Assembly (NCBI GenBank): GCA_015061165.1
Contig: SUXC01000012.1
Coordinates: 1-64,000 of the forward strand
DNA from: Bacteroidales bacterium
Lineage (GTDB): Bacteria > Bacteroidota > Bacteroidia > Bacteroidales > Paludibacteraceae
Length of the DNA: 64,000 nucleotides
Direction: 5' to 3'
Part shown: piece after piece, positions 34,722 to 43,276 of the stretch
How the letters are laid out: each line of letters begins with the position of its first letter
Position numbering within the stretch: position 1 is the stretch's first letter
The notes under the pieces: model-generated
What the model was told of the DNA's origin: nothing
Seen by the model: the letters and a program-made list of their open reading frames with translations, nothing else
Databases searched by the model: none
Position numbers and translations under genes: made by a program

Positions 34722-35714
34722 TTAGTGAATGAAATCAGCCAATACCAATGCTGTCATGGCTTCTACAACAGGCACAGCGCGAACGGCGATGCAAGCATCG
34801 TGCCTACCCATCGCCTCTTCGCCTTTCGCCTCTCGCCTCATCGCCTCAAACGTCTTCTTACTCGACGCCGTAGGCTTGAACACACAGCGGAATGTGATAG
34901 GAGTGCCGTCGCTGATACCACCTGCTATACCGCCCGAAACAAGCGTGGAATCGCCCGAGAGATACATCTGGCTGCCACGTAGCGACACTCCGCCAAAGCC
35001 CGAACCATACTCAAACCCTTTGCAGCCATTTATACTCATCATAGCGTATGCTATGTGCGCTTGCAACTTGTCGAAGATAGGTTCGCCCACGCCCACGGGC
35101 ACACCTGTAACCGTACACTGCACAATACCGCCAATACTATCGCCCTCTTCGCGGACGTGGCGGATATATTCCTCGAAATCAGCAGGATTGGTCTGTTCGC
35201 CTACTTGAATAAGTTCGGCATGGATACGTATGCCTTGCTCGGCAAGCAGTTGCTTAGCCACCGCGCCTGCTACCACCCGCGAGGCTGTCTCGCGCGCTGA
35301 AGCGCGCCCCCCACCACGGTGGTCGCGGATACCATATTTCTCTTGATATACGCGGTCGGCATGACCAAGGCGAAAAGAGTGTTTGAGCCACTCGTAATCT
35401 TCGGGGCGAGCATCGCGGTTGCGAATGATAAAAGCGATGGGTGTGCCCAATGTGATGCCGTCCATCACACCACTCAGCCACTCCACCTCATCCGCCTCAT
35501 TCACCGCTCGCGGGGAAACCCCTTGATTGTGTTCCCTTCCCTTTAGGGAGGGGGTAGGGGTAGGCTTCCGCCCCGCTCTGCGGGCAAGCTCGCTCTGTAT
35601 GAGCGCGAGGTCAATATGCAGCCCCGCAGGCACACCGTCCAGCACACCGCCGATGGCTCGACCGTGTGATTCTCCAAAGGAGGTGAAACTGAATCTATTG
35701 CCTAATGTATTCAT
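34722..35714 (-). CDS. aroC: Chorismate synthase with two in-frame repeat insertions
   Basis: 330 residues from ATG 35714 (MNTLGNRFSFTSFGESHG); the longer frame reads the promoter. It makes chorismate from EPSP with reduced FMN (family knowledge). Conserved blocks: FTSFGESHGRAIGGVLDGVP, RDHRGGGRASARET, GSGFGGVSLRGSQ, GGIAGGISDGTPI, and VRAVPVVEAM. Residues about 48-70 (RKPTPTPSLKGREHNQGVSP) come from a dispersed DNA repeat, and residues about 290-302 (FEAMRREAKGEEAMG) from an octamer array. Both sit in loops, so the enzyme may still work. Confidence 0.9.
   Translation of the reverse strand: MNTLGNRFSFTSFGESHGRAIGGVLDGVPAGLHIDLALIQSELARRAGRKPTPTPSLKGREHNQGVSPRAVNEADEVEWLSGVMDGITLGTPIAFIIRNRDARPEDYEWLKHSFRLGHADRVYQEKYGIRDHRGGGRASARETASRVVAGAVAKQLLAEQGIRIHAELIQVGEQTNPADFEEYIRHVREEGDSIGGIVQCTVTGVPVGVGEPIFDKLQAHIAYAMMSINGCKGFEYGSGFGGVSLRGSQMYLSGDSTLVSGGIAGGISDGTPITFRCVFKPTASSKKTFEAMRREAKGEEAMGRHDACIAVRAVPVVEAMTALVLADFIH
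34811..34848 (-). repeat. Octamer array inside aroC
   Basis: Reverse-complement gaggcgat/gaggcgag/aggcgaa units, encoding EAMRREAKGEEAMG. Confidence 0.82.
35536..35567 (-). repeat. Dispersed 32-bp repeat inside aroC
   Basis: Matches 39689-39720 with three differences (core cttccctttagggagggg). Reading on the minus strand, it gives the peptide KPTPTPSLKGR in aroC. Confidence 0.85.
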
Positions 35715-35725
35715 AAAATAGGCTG

Positions 35726-35757
35726 CAAAAGTACTACTTTTTTTGTAAATATGCAAA
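35726..35757 (-). promoter_or_regulatory. Promoter of aroC
   Basis: On the minus strand TTTG (35754-35757), 20 bp, TACTTTTG (35726-35733), 12 bases before the ATG. Confidence 0.72.
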
Positions 35758-36086
35758 TTTTCTGTGTAGATGTGCAAAAAATAGTTTTTTCATTTCGATT
35801 TGCTATTTTTTGCAATCGTTTGCACAAATAAAAAGTAGGATTTTAGTATATTTTTGTTGCATGCATGAGAAATATTTAGTAACTTTGCAGGCAGTTTGCA
35901 AATCAACCATGAACATGTCCAATACATCATGCGTAAAATCTTCGATTTCTGCCCTTCAAAATAGGGGGGGGTATTGGCGTTGTTTGGTCGGAGATAGTTC
36001 CTCAGATAGGAGATATTGTATGTTGTCGTGGCTTTTGGCTGCGACTTCTGCGTTTTATTGGTTGGCTACCTATGGTATGCCCGCCA

Positions 36087-36180
36087 TCTGCCCCTCATCT
36101 CCATTGGAACCTCATTGGAACCTGATTGGAATCTGATTGGAACCTCACCGAATGATGACCGAGGGAACGTAGGGAGAAGG
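36087..36180. repeat. 11-bp array, core unit attggaacctc
   Basis: Four attggaa(c/t)ct(c/g) units from 36104 to 36147, flanked by weaker 11-bp neighbours (atctgcccctc before; accgaatgatg and accgagggaac after). Confidence 0.85.
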
Positions 36181-36204
36181 GTGTATGATTGACATAGTGC
36201 CGCA

Positions 36205-36237
36205 GCGGAGGATAAGCGGAGGATAAGCGGAGGATAA
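36205..36237. repeat. 11-bp array, unit gcggaggataa
   Basis: Three perfect copies, followed by a partial fourth (gccg). Confidence 0.9.
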
Positions 36238-36451
36238 GCCGTCATTAGCTTAACGCTTCAGCCACAATTCGTGAGCGACAGCGAGCCACTTTCGCTTTAG
36301 CCCGGAGCGTCTTTCCAACGGAATGGAAAGAGCGGCATCCGCCTAGAAAGGCAAAGAATAGAAACAGCCCAACGGGTGCACGCGAAGCGAGCCACAAACG
36401 TGAACAAAGTGAACAACTAATTATATTAACTTTTTAAATCAAAAAACATTT

Positions 36452-39400
36452 ATGAAAAAATCAATCTTTTTATTTTTCGCAGCCATCCTATGTGCGGTGT
36501 CTGTGCAAGCAGAAGACCTCTTCTTGAGAGGTACTTTTAACGATTGGGGTGAAACTCACAAATTTGTAGACGGTACTGGAACTGTGACTATTGACCTCAC
36601 AGCAAATACCACTTACACCTTTTTGGTCGCAAATAGTGGCTGGGGAACCAAGTATGGAACAGCAACAATTACGGCTGATGGAACAAAAACTTTGACCAAA
36701 GGCGGTAGTGATATGAGTATCACAACAACCTTTAATGGAACATATACATTCACTTTTGAGCTATCTTCAAAGAAACTTACTGTTAAATACCCAACGGAGG
36801 ATGTTCCTGTTGAGACTCACGATATTACCGTAAAAGCAAAATATCCTGCAGCATGGAATGCTGGAAAAGCAGCTATTCACTTCTGGGGTACTGGCGTAGC
36901 TTCCCCAGGAACTCCTGCTGCTATGACCAAAGATGGTGATTGGTGGACATATACCGTTACTGGCGTTCCTACTACTTCACCATTAAGCGTTATCTTCATC
37001 AATGGTGACAATTGGAATGGCGATAAGAACCAAACCGTTGATATTACAGGTATTACAGAAAGCACTTGCTACCAAGTGACAGCTGGTTCTGGCAAAGCAA
37101 CTGCTGCGAAAGCAGATTGCGAGACAGGCGAAGGTGAGGTTATTGAAACTCACGATATTACCGTAAAAGCTTTCTATCCTGCTGCATGGAATGCAGGCAA
37201 GGCTGCTATTCACTTCTGGGGTGATGGCGTAGCTTCTCCTGGAACTCCTGCTGCTATGGAAAAAGATGGTGACTGGTGGAGTTACACCGTTACTGGCGTT
37301 CCTACTACATCTAAATTGAGCGTTATCTTCATCAATGGTGATAACTGGAACGGCGATGCTAACCAAACCGTTGATATTACTGGTATTACAGAAAGCACTT
37401 GCTACCAAGTGACAGCTGGTTCAGGCAAAGCAACTGCTGCGAAAGCAGATTGCGAAAGCACACCAGCCACTCCAGAACCAGAGCCAACCGAGTTGGCTTA
37501 CAATGTAACTGTTCCTGCTGGTACAAAGGCTTGCTATATTTGCGGTAACATGACCGGTTGGAACTTTACTGAGATGACCAAAGTCGATGATACTCACTAT
37601 ACTATCACTATCGAAGGTGCAAAGAAAAATGATGGATACAAATACGCATCAGGTGGCGATTGGGGGTATGTGGAGAAGGATGCCAATGGAAACGAAATTG
37701 GCGATCGCACTTATGTAGATGGAAATGATGTTGTTGCAAGATGGGCTTCTGTTTATGATCCAGATGCTGTTGAGCAAGAACTCACATATTCGGTAACCGT
37801 TCCAGAGGGAACTTATGCTTGCTATATCGCTATGGACACTGACCCTGCACAAGATGGTTGGGAGTTTAATGAGATGACTAAAGTAGATGATACTCATTAT
37901 ACATTCACACGCACTGGTTTGAAAAGTAAAACTTATAAGTATGCTTCTGGCGCAGGTTGGGAATATGTAGAGAAAACAGATGAAGATGGTGAAGTTGCTG
38001 ACCGCACATGGGCAGAAAATGACGTTGTTGCAAAATGGGCTTCTGTTTATAACCCAACTGCTCCTACCTACGACTACTACCTCACTGGTTCACTCGTTGG
38101 CGGTTGGGATGTTAAACAACAGGGTATTGAAAAAGATGGCGAACTCTATAAAGCTACTTTCAATGCACTTGCTGCTGGAACTTATGAGTTCAAGATTACT
38201 GCTGGCGATTGGGAGCACCAATGGAATTACAACAACCTCGGTGCAGCTTATGAAGAGGTTTCACAAGGTGTAGATGGTGAAGAAAAGCCTAATGGAAATA
38301 TCAAAATCATTACCGAAGAAGTTAAGAACATCACTATTATCTTCGACGCTACTGCAGGTAAAATCACTTTCGATGGCTTGACACCTTATGTTGCTCCTCT
38401 CACTTATACTGTTACCGTTCCTGCTGGCACAGAGAAGTGCTACATCGCTGGTGCGTTTGCGCAGTCAAATTGGAATACCTTCCTAGAAATGGAGCAAGTT
38501 GTTGGCGAAGATAAGTTTACTATTACCATTATAGGAGCAAAAGAAACCGACGAGTACAAATATGCATGCCAAGCAGATTGGGCATATGCAGAAGTAATTG
38601 ATGGTGGTGGCAATCGCACCAATTGGAGCGAATTGGATGAAGTAACAGCATGGAATAAACCTGTCGTTTATACCTACTACTTAATGGGTGTTGATGGCGA
38701 TTGGACGACTGGCATTGAGATGGAAGTAAACACTGGCGCTGAAAACGAAGTAATGCTTACTTGCCAACCAGTAAATGGTGAAGTTAAAATCAAACGACTT
38801 GGTGATGATGAAAGCGAATATTGGTACGGTGGTAAATCGTTAAAAGAAGAGGCAGGTAATTTAGGTACCAATACTGAAGCAGCTACCGATGGCGATGGCA
38901 ATATCGCCCTTGAAGAAGGAATTTACAACTTCTACTTCAATACTGCTGATGGTAAACTTTGGATTGCTGCTGCAACCGACTGCGAACTAGCAACCATCAC
39001 CCTTACTACTGGCAACAACGACGATATTATCGCAGCTAATATCGGCAACACCGTAAATGTTGTTATCGAGCGCAGCTTCACCGCTAACGATGGCTTCTAC
39101 ACTCTCTGCGTGCCATTCAACATGGATCCTTCCGTCATCGGTAAAGCATACTCACTTGGTACTATTACCGAGCACGTAGCTGGCGAAGGTATTAATATTA
39201 ACCTTGAAGAGGAGACGTATATGCTCTCTGCAGGTGTGCCATATCTCGTTCTTCCTAAAGCGACTATGAGCGAACTCCTAGTAGAGAACGTTACTATCGA
39301 ATCAGATCCAGCTTCAGGTCAAAATGTTACTAACGGGGAGGGGACTGTGAACATATTCTTCGAAGGTTTCTATAGTGCTCCTGGTAGAACAACCAATGAA

Positions 39401-39664
39401 ACAACAGAATACTATGTAGGTAACAATGGTTATTTGTACAATGGAGAGGTTGAAATACGTGGCTTGTCTGGTCTCTTCACTATCACTGATGAAAATGGTG
39501 CTCCTCTTAAGGTTCGTGCACGCGTAGTGACACGCGAGGAGGTGGAAACGGGTCTTGACAATAACCAATTGCCAAACATCAATATCCAAAAGGTACTCGA
39601 GAACGGTCAACTCATCATCATCCGTGAAGGCGTTAAGTATAACGTACAAGGACAAAAACTCTAA
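36452..39664 (+). CDS. Large secreted multi-module carbohydrate-binding-like protein
   Basis: 1070 residues with a signal peptide (cleaved near VQA, 20). Modules: an SBM-like domain (LFLRGTFNDWGETHKF, about 22-110); two near-identical 111-residue units (121-231 and 232-336) with AAIHFWGxGVASPGTPAAM; three related domains with CYIxGxxxxWNxFxEM cores (about 350-550 and 650-750); SusE/F-like domains between and after; and a C-terminal region ending in QLIIIREGVKYNVQGQKL. That end resembles Bacteroidales surface-sorting tails (inference). It is probably a glycan-binding surface protein. Confidence 0.75.
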   Translation: MKKSIFLFFAAILCAVSVQAEDLFLRGTFNDWGETHKFVDGTGTVTIDLTANTTYTFLVANSGWGTKYGTATITADGTKTLTKGGSDMSITTTFNGTYTFTFELSSKKLTVKYPTEDVPVETHDITVKAKYPAAWNAGKAAIHFWGTGVASPGTPAAMTKDGDWWTYTVTGVPTTSPLSVIFINGDNWNGDKNQTVDITGITESTCYQVTAGSGKATAAKADCETGEGEVIETHDITVKAFYPAAWNAGKAAIHFWGDGVASPGTPAAMEKDGDWWSYTVTGVPTTSKLSVIFINGDNWNGDANQTVDITGITESTCYQVTAGSGKATAAKADCESTPATPEPEPTELAYNVTVPAGTKACYICGNMTGWNFTEMTKVDDTHYTITIEGAKKNDGYKYASGGDWGYVEKDANGNEIGDRTYVDGNDVVARWASVYDPDAVEQELTYSVTVPEGTYACYIAMDTDPAQDGWEFNEMTKVDDTHYTFTRTGLKSKTYKYASGAGWEYVEKTDEDGEVADRTWAENDVVAKWASVYNPTAPTYDYYLTGSLVGGWDVKQQGIEKDGELYKATFNALAAGTYEFKITAGDWEHQWNYNNLGAAYEEVSQGVDGEEKPNGNIKIITEEVKNITIIFDATAGKITFDGLTPYVAPLTYTVTVPAGTEKCYIAGAFAQSNWNTFLEMEQVVGEDKFTITIIGAKETDEYKYACQADWAYAEVIDGGGNRTNWSELDEVTAWNKPVVYTYYLMGVDGDWTTGIEMEVNTGAENEVMLTCQPVNGEVKIKRLGDDESEYWYGGKSLKEEAGNLGTNTEAATDGDGNIALEEGIYNFYFNTADGKLWIAAATDCELATITLTTGNNDDIIAANIGNTVNVVIERSFTANDGFYTLCVPFNMDPSVIGKAYSLGTITEHVAGEGININLEEETYMLSAGVPYLVLPKATMSELLVENVTIESDPASGQNVTNGEGTVNIFFEGFYSAPGRTTNETTEYYVGNNGYLYNGEVEIRGLSGLFTITDENGAPLKVRARVVTREEVETGLDNNQLPNINIQKVLENGQLIIIREGVKYNVQGQKL

Positions 39665-39682
39665 TAATAACATCCGTCTATG

Positions 39683-39720
39683 CCCTCCCTTCCCTTTAGG
39701 GAGGGGCTGGGGGTAGGCTT
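39683..39720. repeat. Dispersed repeat with stem ccctccct/agggaggg
   Basis: It lies just after the 1070-residue gene. The stem 39683-39690/39698-39705 has a 7-nt loop, followed by gggtaggctt. Its near-copy lies inside aroC (35536-35567). Confidence 0.7.
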
Positions 39721-39737
39721 ATTAAATTGTATTTGAA

Positions 39738-39869
39738 ATGAAAAAAGTATATGTAGCGCCTCAGACTGAGGCAATCCAACTTCTTGGTGAAAACGCAATC
39801 ATGGCTGTTAGCCCTGGTGGTGGATTTACATTGCAATACGGTGAAGGCGATGGTGGTGGCATGCGTTAA
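39738..39869 (+). CDS. 43-residue peptide of unknown function
   Basis: It reads MKKVYVAPQTEAIQLLGENA at the start and has a Gly-rich tail (SPGGGF...GEGDGGGMR). Short proteins with an MKK-Y-P-E opening occur downstream of surface-protein genes in Bacteroidales (general knowledge, not a named family). It is likely co-transcribed with the 1070-residue gene and is followed by a strong hairpin. A GG-type processing site is possible but unproven. Confidence 0.6.
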   Translation: MKKVYVAPQTEAIQLLGENAIMAVSPGGGFTLQYGEGDGGGMR

Positions 39870-39967
39870 TCTCCCGCCACTAGTACATTAACTGACTTTA
39901 TTGCTCCTCCCTCTGCGAGTTTATTGCTCCCTTCTGGCAAAGGACACCCTCCCGCAGAGTTACCATA

Positions 39968-39993
39968 CCAACCGCCCCACAAAGGGCGGTTGG
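39968..39993. terminator. Repeat hairpin copy 1 (ccaaccgccc/gggcggttgg)
   Basis: 10-bp perfect stem, 6-nt loop. First of five near-identical hairpins within 3.1 kb. Confidence 0.75.
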
Positions 39994-40123
39994 CTGTATT
40001 AAATCCAGCATGATCATATGAAAAATATCTTAAATAGTACTAAATTGCATAATTTTTGTACAATAATTTTCAAATCTCAAAAATTTATTGTACCTTTGCA
40101 GCAAAAATAAGGATGATGTATTA

Positions 40124-40767
40124 ATGAGTGCAACGGATTATTTAAATAATGCACAAGAGTGGTTAGCTCAGCAATCTCAAAGAACGATCGATTACCAATG
40201 GGAGATTCAGCATCACAACCAAATGCACAAAGCCTACGAAACCTCCTGGTAGGTCTTTCTCGATTTGAGCAATTTCCAGTAGCAATACAATGGGCAAGGG
40301 AAAACCATTGTGTTGTAGATATGTTTGGCGCTTTTGCAAAAGAGCGACATTTGTTGTTATTCCAAAGTGGTAACGAAAGCGAGAATTGGATTGATCCCAC
40401 CACAAACTTGGTCTATAAAATGAATAATCTCATGCATGTTGGTGGAGATATACTAAAACTATTAAATAGAGTTGAGTTATACAACCAATTATTCCCACAC
40501 ATTGCATTGCGGTTCGTGGGGTTTCATGTGATGAGTGAAAGTAATGCTTATCCTGTATTCACACAACCATTTGTAGATAATGTGCGTTTCGCTACAGTAG
40601 AAGAGATTCTCGCATATATGAAATCTCGCGGGTTCAAGCCACAAGATAGAGATGGTGTTTTCTCAAATGGATATTACTTGTTGAGTGATGTTAAACCCAA
40701 AAATGTATTAGCATCTGATAATGGTTTAGCCATATTTGTGATTGATGCTGATGTCTCCTTGGTGTAA
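40124..40767 (+). pseudogene. PolyVal-type kinase-like gene with probable frameshift
   Basis: From ATG 40124 one frame reads MSATDYLNNAQEWLAQQSQR and stops at about 40252 (AYETSW). The protein continues in the next frame from about 40246 (LVGLSRFEQFP) to 40767. One missing base near 40244-40247 would join them as AYETS-LVGLSRFE. The C-terminal 150 residues hold kinase-like motifs: SDVKPKNVL (catalytic loop) and FVIDADV (metal loop), as in kinase domains of phage polyvalent proteins. An alternative GTG at 40159 would give an intact 202-residue protein. Confidence 0.55.
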
Positions 40768-40827
40768 CATTCTCATTCGTACACGAACCATTTGGCATTT
40801 TGTACAAGCCCATTTATCTCTTCCACA

Positions 40828-40854
40828 CCAACCGCCCCCACAAAGGGCGGTTGG
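40828..40854. terminator. Repeat hairpin copy 2
   Basis: 10-bp stem ccaaccgccc/gggcggttgg with a 7-nt loop, 60 bases after the kinase-like gene. Confidence 0.75.
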
Positions 40855-40869
40855 CTGTAATTATATATA

Positions 40870-41247
40870 GTTGGAAAAGTGTAAGAAAAGCCCAAGATAA
40901 TGTTGGAAAAATGTAAAAATCACAAAAAAAACAATTTGGGAAACGCTATTTCCCCAATTAGAAAACTATCCAAGCAAAGAAGAACTGAAAAAACTAATGG
41001 CAAATAATTCACAATAATACTCCCATAGAATAAGGTATATTGCATAATTTTTGCACAATAATTTTCAAATCTCAAAAAAAATATAGTACCTTTGCAGCAA
41101 GACACCTCTCCCGCAGAGTTACCATACCAACTGCCCCCACAAAGGGCGGTTGGCTGTAATTATATATAGTTGGAAAAGTGTAAGAAAATGCCCAAGATAA
41201 TGTTGGAAAAATGTAAAAATCACAAAAAAACATGTTGGAAAAGTGTA
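40870..41247. repeat. Duplicated leader module with five GTTGGAAAARTGTA motifs
   Basis: About 80 bp after hairpin copy 2 are repeated almost exactly after hairpin copy 3 (from 41154). The 14-mer GTTGGAAAARTGTA occurs at 40870, 40902, 41169, 41202 and 41234, with 32-33-bp spacing inside each cluster. The last three lie just upstream of the DUF4143 promoter. Confidence 0.8.
41063..41153 (+). other. Promoter directly followed by hairpin copy 3
   Basis: TTTC/TACCTTTG at 41063-41094 resembles the promoter in front of the kinase-like gene at 40068-40098 (about 50 bp of near identity upstream). It is followed after only 32 bases by hairpin copy 3 (41127-41136/41144-41153). A transcript of about 55-60 nt could result. 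Confidence 0.55.
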
Positions 41248-41262
41248 TTTTTTCATTTTTAT

Positions 41263-41293
41263 TTTGTTGATTAATAGAAAATTACTACCTTTG
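41263..41293 (+). promoter_or_regulatory. Promoter of DUF4143 ATPase gene
   Basis: TTTG at 41263-41266, 19 bp, TACCTTTG at 41286-41293. The likely transcription start is next to the TTG at 41302, so ATG 41314 is the preferred start. Confidence 0.75.
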
Positions 41294-41313
41294 CAGAAAA
41301 ATTGAGTGAAATT

Positions 41314-42681
41314 ATGCTATATCGCAAGAATGAAAGTCGTATTCGCGAGTTCTTTCGCAATGATAAAAGAGCTCTATTAGTGACAGGTGCAAGACAAACA
41401 GGAAAGACTTACTCTATTCGCAAAGTAGCGAAGGAGTGCTTTGATGTTGTTGTGGAGATAAACTTTGTCGAAAATCCAGAAGCCATTGCCATGTTTAGCA
41501 ATGTTAACAACTCTCAAGAACTACTCTTGAGAATTAGTGCATTCGCTAAACAACATTTAATTCCTCATAAAACAATCATCTTCTTTGACGAGGTGCAAGA
41601 ATGCAAAGAGATTGTAACTGCCATCAAATTTCTTGTGGACGAAGGTAGTTATCACTATGTACTAAGCGGATCACTATTAGGCGTAGAACTACACGATATT
41701 AGGAGTATTCCTGTCGGGTATCTATCTGTCCTTGAAATGCACCCCCTCGACTTGGAAGAGTTTGCAATCGCACAAGGAGTATCGCCTATAGTTTTGTCTC
41801 ATCTAAAAGAGTGCTACGACCAACAAAAAGCAGTTGATCATTTAGTACACAACAAGATGTTGGATCTTCTGCGTCTATATCTCATTATTGGCGGTATGCC
41901 TCATGTAGTAGAAACGTATCTAACAACTAATAATCTCAAACGAGTATTGGAAATACAAAAAGATATTATCCGTCTTTACAAACAAGATATTGCTAAATAC
42001 GACAAACAACGCAAACTAAATATAGCCGACATATATAACCTCATTCCTTCAGAACTTAATGCAAAGAACAAGAGATTCATTCTTAAACAATTGAACGAAA
42101 AAGGACGTTTCTCAAAGTACGAAAATAGTTTTGTATGGTTGCAAGATGCAGGAGTGGCAATACCTGTATATAATATTGATGAGCCCACAGTGCCATTGTT
42201 GTTAAGCAAACAGCGTAATCTATTCAAACTATTTTTGAGTGATGTAGGACTATTAGCTGCTATGTACGCAGGTAATATACAACAAAAATTACTTTCTGGA
42301 GAATTAGAAATCAATTTTGGGGCAATCTATGAGAATTTCGCCGCACAGGAATTGTACGCACATGGCTTAGCTGGTGACGAACATCAATTATTCTATTTCA
42401 ACAGCAAACAGCAAGGAGAATTAGATTTTGTAATAGAAAATGATGGCGCTATACTACCTATTGAAATCAAATCGGGCAAGGCATATCATCGTCATAATGC
42501 ACTAAACAATGTATTAAGTAATCAGCAATATGCTATACCAAAAGCCATTGTGTTTAGCAACGAAAACGTGGAAGAACAAGATAAAGTGATATATTTCCCT
42601 ATTTATATGATAATGTTCTTACAAAAACAAGAACTCAGCGATGATGCCATCTATAAATTTGATATTTCAGGCTTAAATTAA
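41314..42681 (+). CDS. AAA+ ATPase with DUF4143 C-terminal domain
   Basis: 455 residues from ATG 41314. Walker A GARQTGKT (about 25-32), Walker B TIIFFDEVQE, sensor YVLSGSLLG, then a winged-helix region and a C-terminal DUF4143 part with a PD-(D/E)XK-like pattern (FYFNSKQQGELDFVIENDGA followed by IEIKSGK). Such ATPases occur in many copies in Bacteroidetes; the function is uncertain. It sits beside phage-like and repeat-rich DNA. Three spaced 14-mers upstream suggest specific regulation. Confidence 0.85.
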   Translation: MLYRKNESRIREFFRNDKRALLVTGARQTGKTYSIRKVAKECFDVVVEINFVENPEAIAMFSNVNNSQELLLRISAFAKQHLIPHKTIIFFDEVQECKEIVTAIKFLVDEGSYHYVLSGSLLGVELHDIRSIPVGYLSVLEMHPLDLEEFAIAQGVSPIVLSHLKECYDQQKAVDHLVHNKMLDLLRLYLIIGGMPHVVETYLTTNNLKRVLEIQKDIIRLYKQDIAKYDKQRKLNIADIYNLIPSELNAKNKRFILKQLNEKGRFSKYENSFVWLQDAGVAIPVYNIDEPTVPLLLSKQRNLFKLFLSDVGLLAAMYAGNIQQKLLSGELEINFGAIYENFAAQELYAHGLAGDEHQLFYFNSKQQGELDFVIENDGAILPIEIKSGKAYHRHNALNNVLSNQQYAIPKAIVFSNENVEEQDKVIYFPIYMIMFLQKQELSDDAIYKFDISGLN

Positions 42682-42751
42682 TTCTAATAAAAACTGCGCA
42701 ATCTTAAAGCAAACTTTGAATTAGCGCAATATTCAATATACTCACACCATC

Positions 42752-42777
42752 CCAACCGCCTCACAAAGGGCGGTTGG
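42752..42777. terminator. Repeat hairpin copy 4
   Basis: Stem ccaaccgcct/gggcggttgg with one G-T pair, about 70 bases after the DUF4143 gene. Confidence 0.7.
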
Positions 42778-43056
42778 TTGTGTTTACTCAGACCTTTTTA
42801 GAGTATTCTCCATCCTAAAAATATAGAAAAATAATTAAAAATACATAATTTAATTGGTAGAAATGAAAAAAATATAGTAATTTTGCGCAATCTTAAAGTA
42901 CAACTTTAAATTAGCGCAATATAATACGATACTCACCCACACACCTACCGCTATTTTTATCAAACTGATGCTAATATATCAACACGGGTAAAAACTTCGT
43001 TTCTCCACGCAATCACAAAAACCTGTGCACATCACAGATTTTATAACCCCATCTCA

Positions 43057-43081
43057 CAACCGCCCCCACAAAGGGCGGTTG
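43057..43081. terminator. Repeat hairpin copy 5
   Basis: 9-bp stem caaccgccc/gggcggttg with a 7-nt loop. No gene lies just upstream, only the orphan promoter at 42878. Confidence 0.65.
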
Positions 43082-43108
43082 GTTTCCATAAATGAGGGAT
43101 ACATCATA

Positions 43109-43163
43109 GACTGGAATTGTATAGTTATTGTCTGGTTATTGTGTGGTTATTGTGTGGTGCGTG
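43109..43163. repeat. 11-bp array, unit t(c/g)tggttattg
   Basis: Five consecutive 11-mers (43109, 43120, 43131, 43142, 43153), the middle ones tctggttattg and tgtggttattg. Confidence 0.85.
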
Positions 43164-43243
43164 CAGGGAGACGAAGAGTTGGGCGAAGAACCCCGTCGCC
43201 TACTTAGCCCCCTCCATGCAAACTAAAGGGAAAGTACAGGACA

Positions 43244-43276
43244 GTAATAGAGTGATAACGGAGTGGTAACGGGAAA
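43244..43276. repeat. 11-bp array, unit rtaacggrgtg
   Basis: Three 11-mers (gtaatagagtg, ataacggagtg, gtaacgggaaa). Confidence 0.7.

Larger units (their letters stand above)
35758..36451. other. Gene-poor region with a promoter and two 11-bp arrays
   Basis: No convincing gene. A promoter-like TAACTTTG (35880-35887) with gttg 20 bp upstream points right and could give the next gene a 5' leader of about 560 nt. A 35810-36136 open frame begins before that promoter and has no recognisable content. 11-bp arrays lie at 36087-36180 and 36205-36237. A hairpin (tttcca/tggaaa) lies near 36314-36331. Confidence 0.5.

Noticed and set aside
35810-36136. 108-codon frame upstream of the 1070-residue gene
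   Set aside because: It begins before a promoter-like site and runs into an 11-bp array; no family features.
36452-39664. Glycoside hydrolase
   Set aside because: Only binding-type beta modules are visible; no catalytic domain or paired acidic residues in a barrel context.
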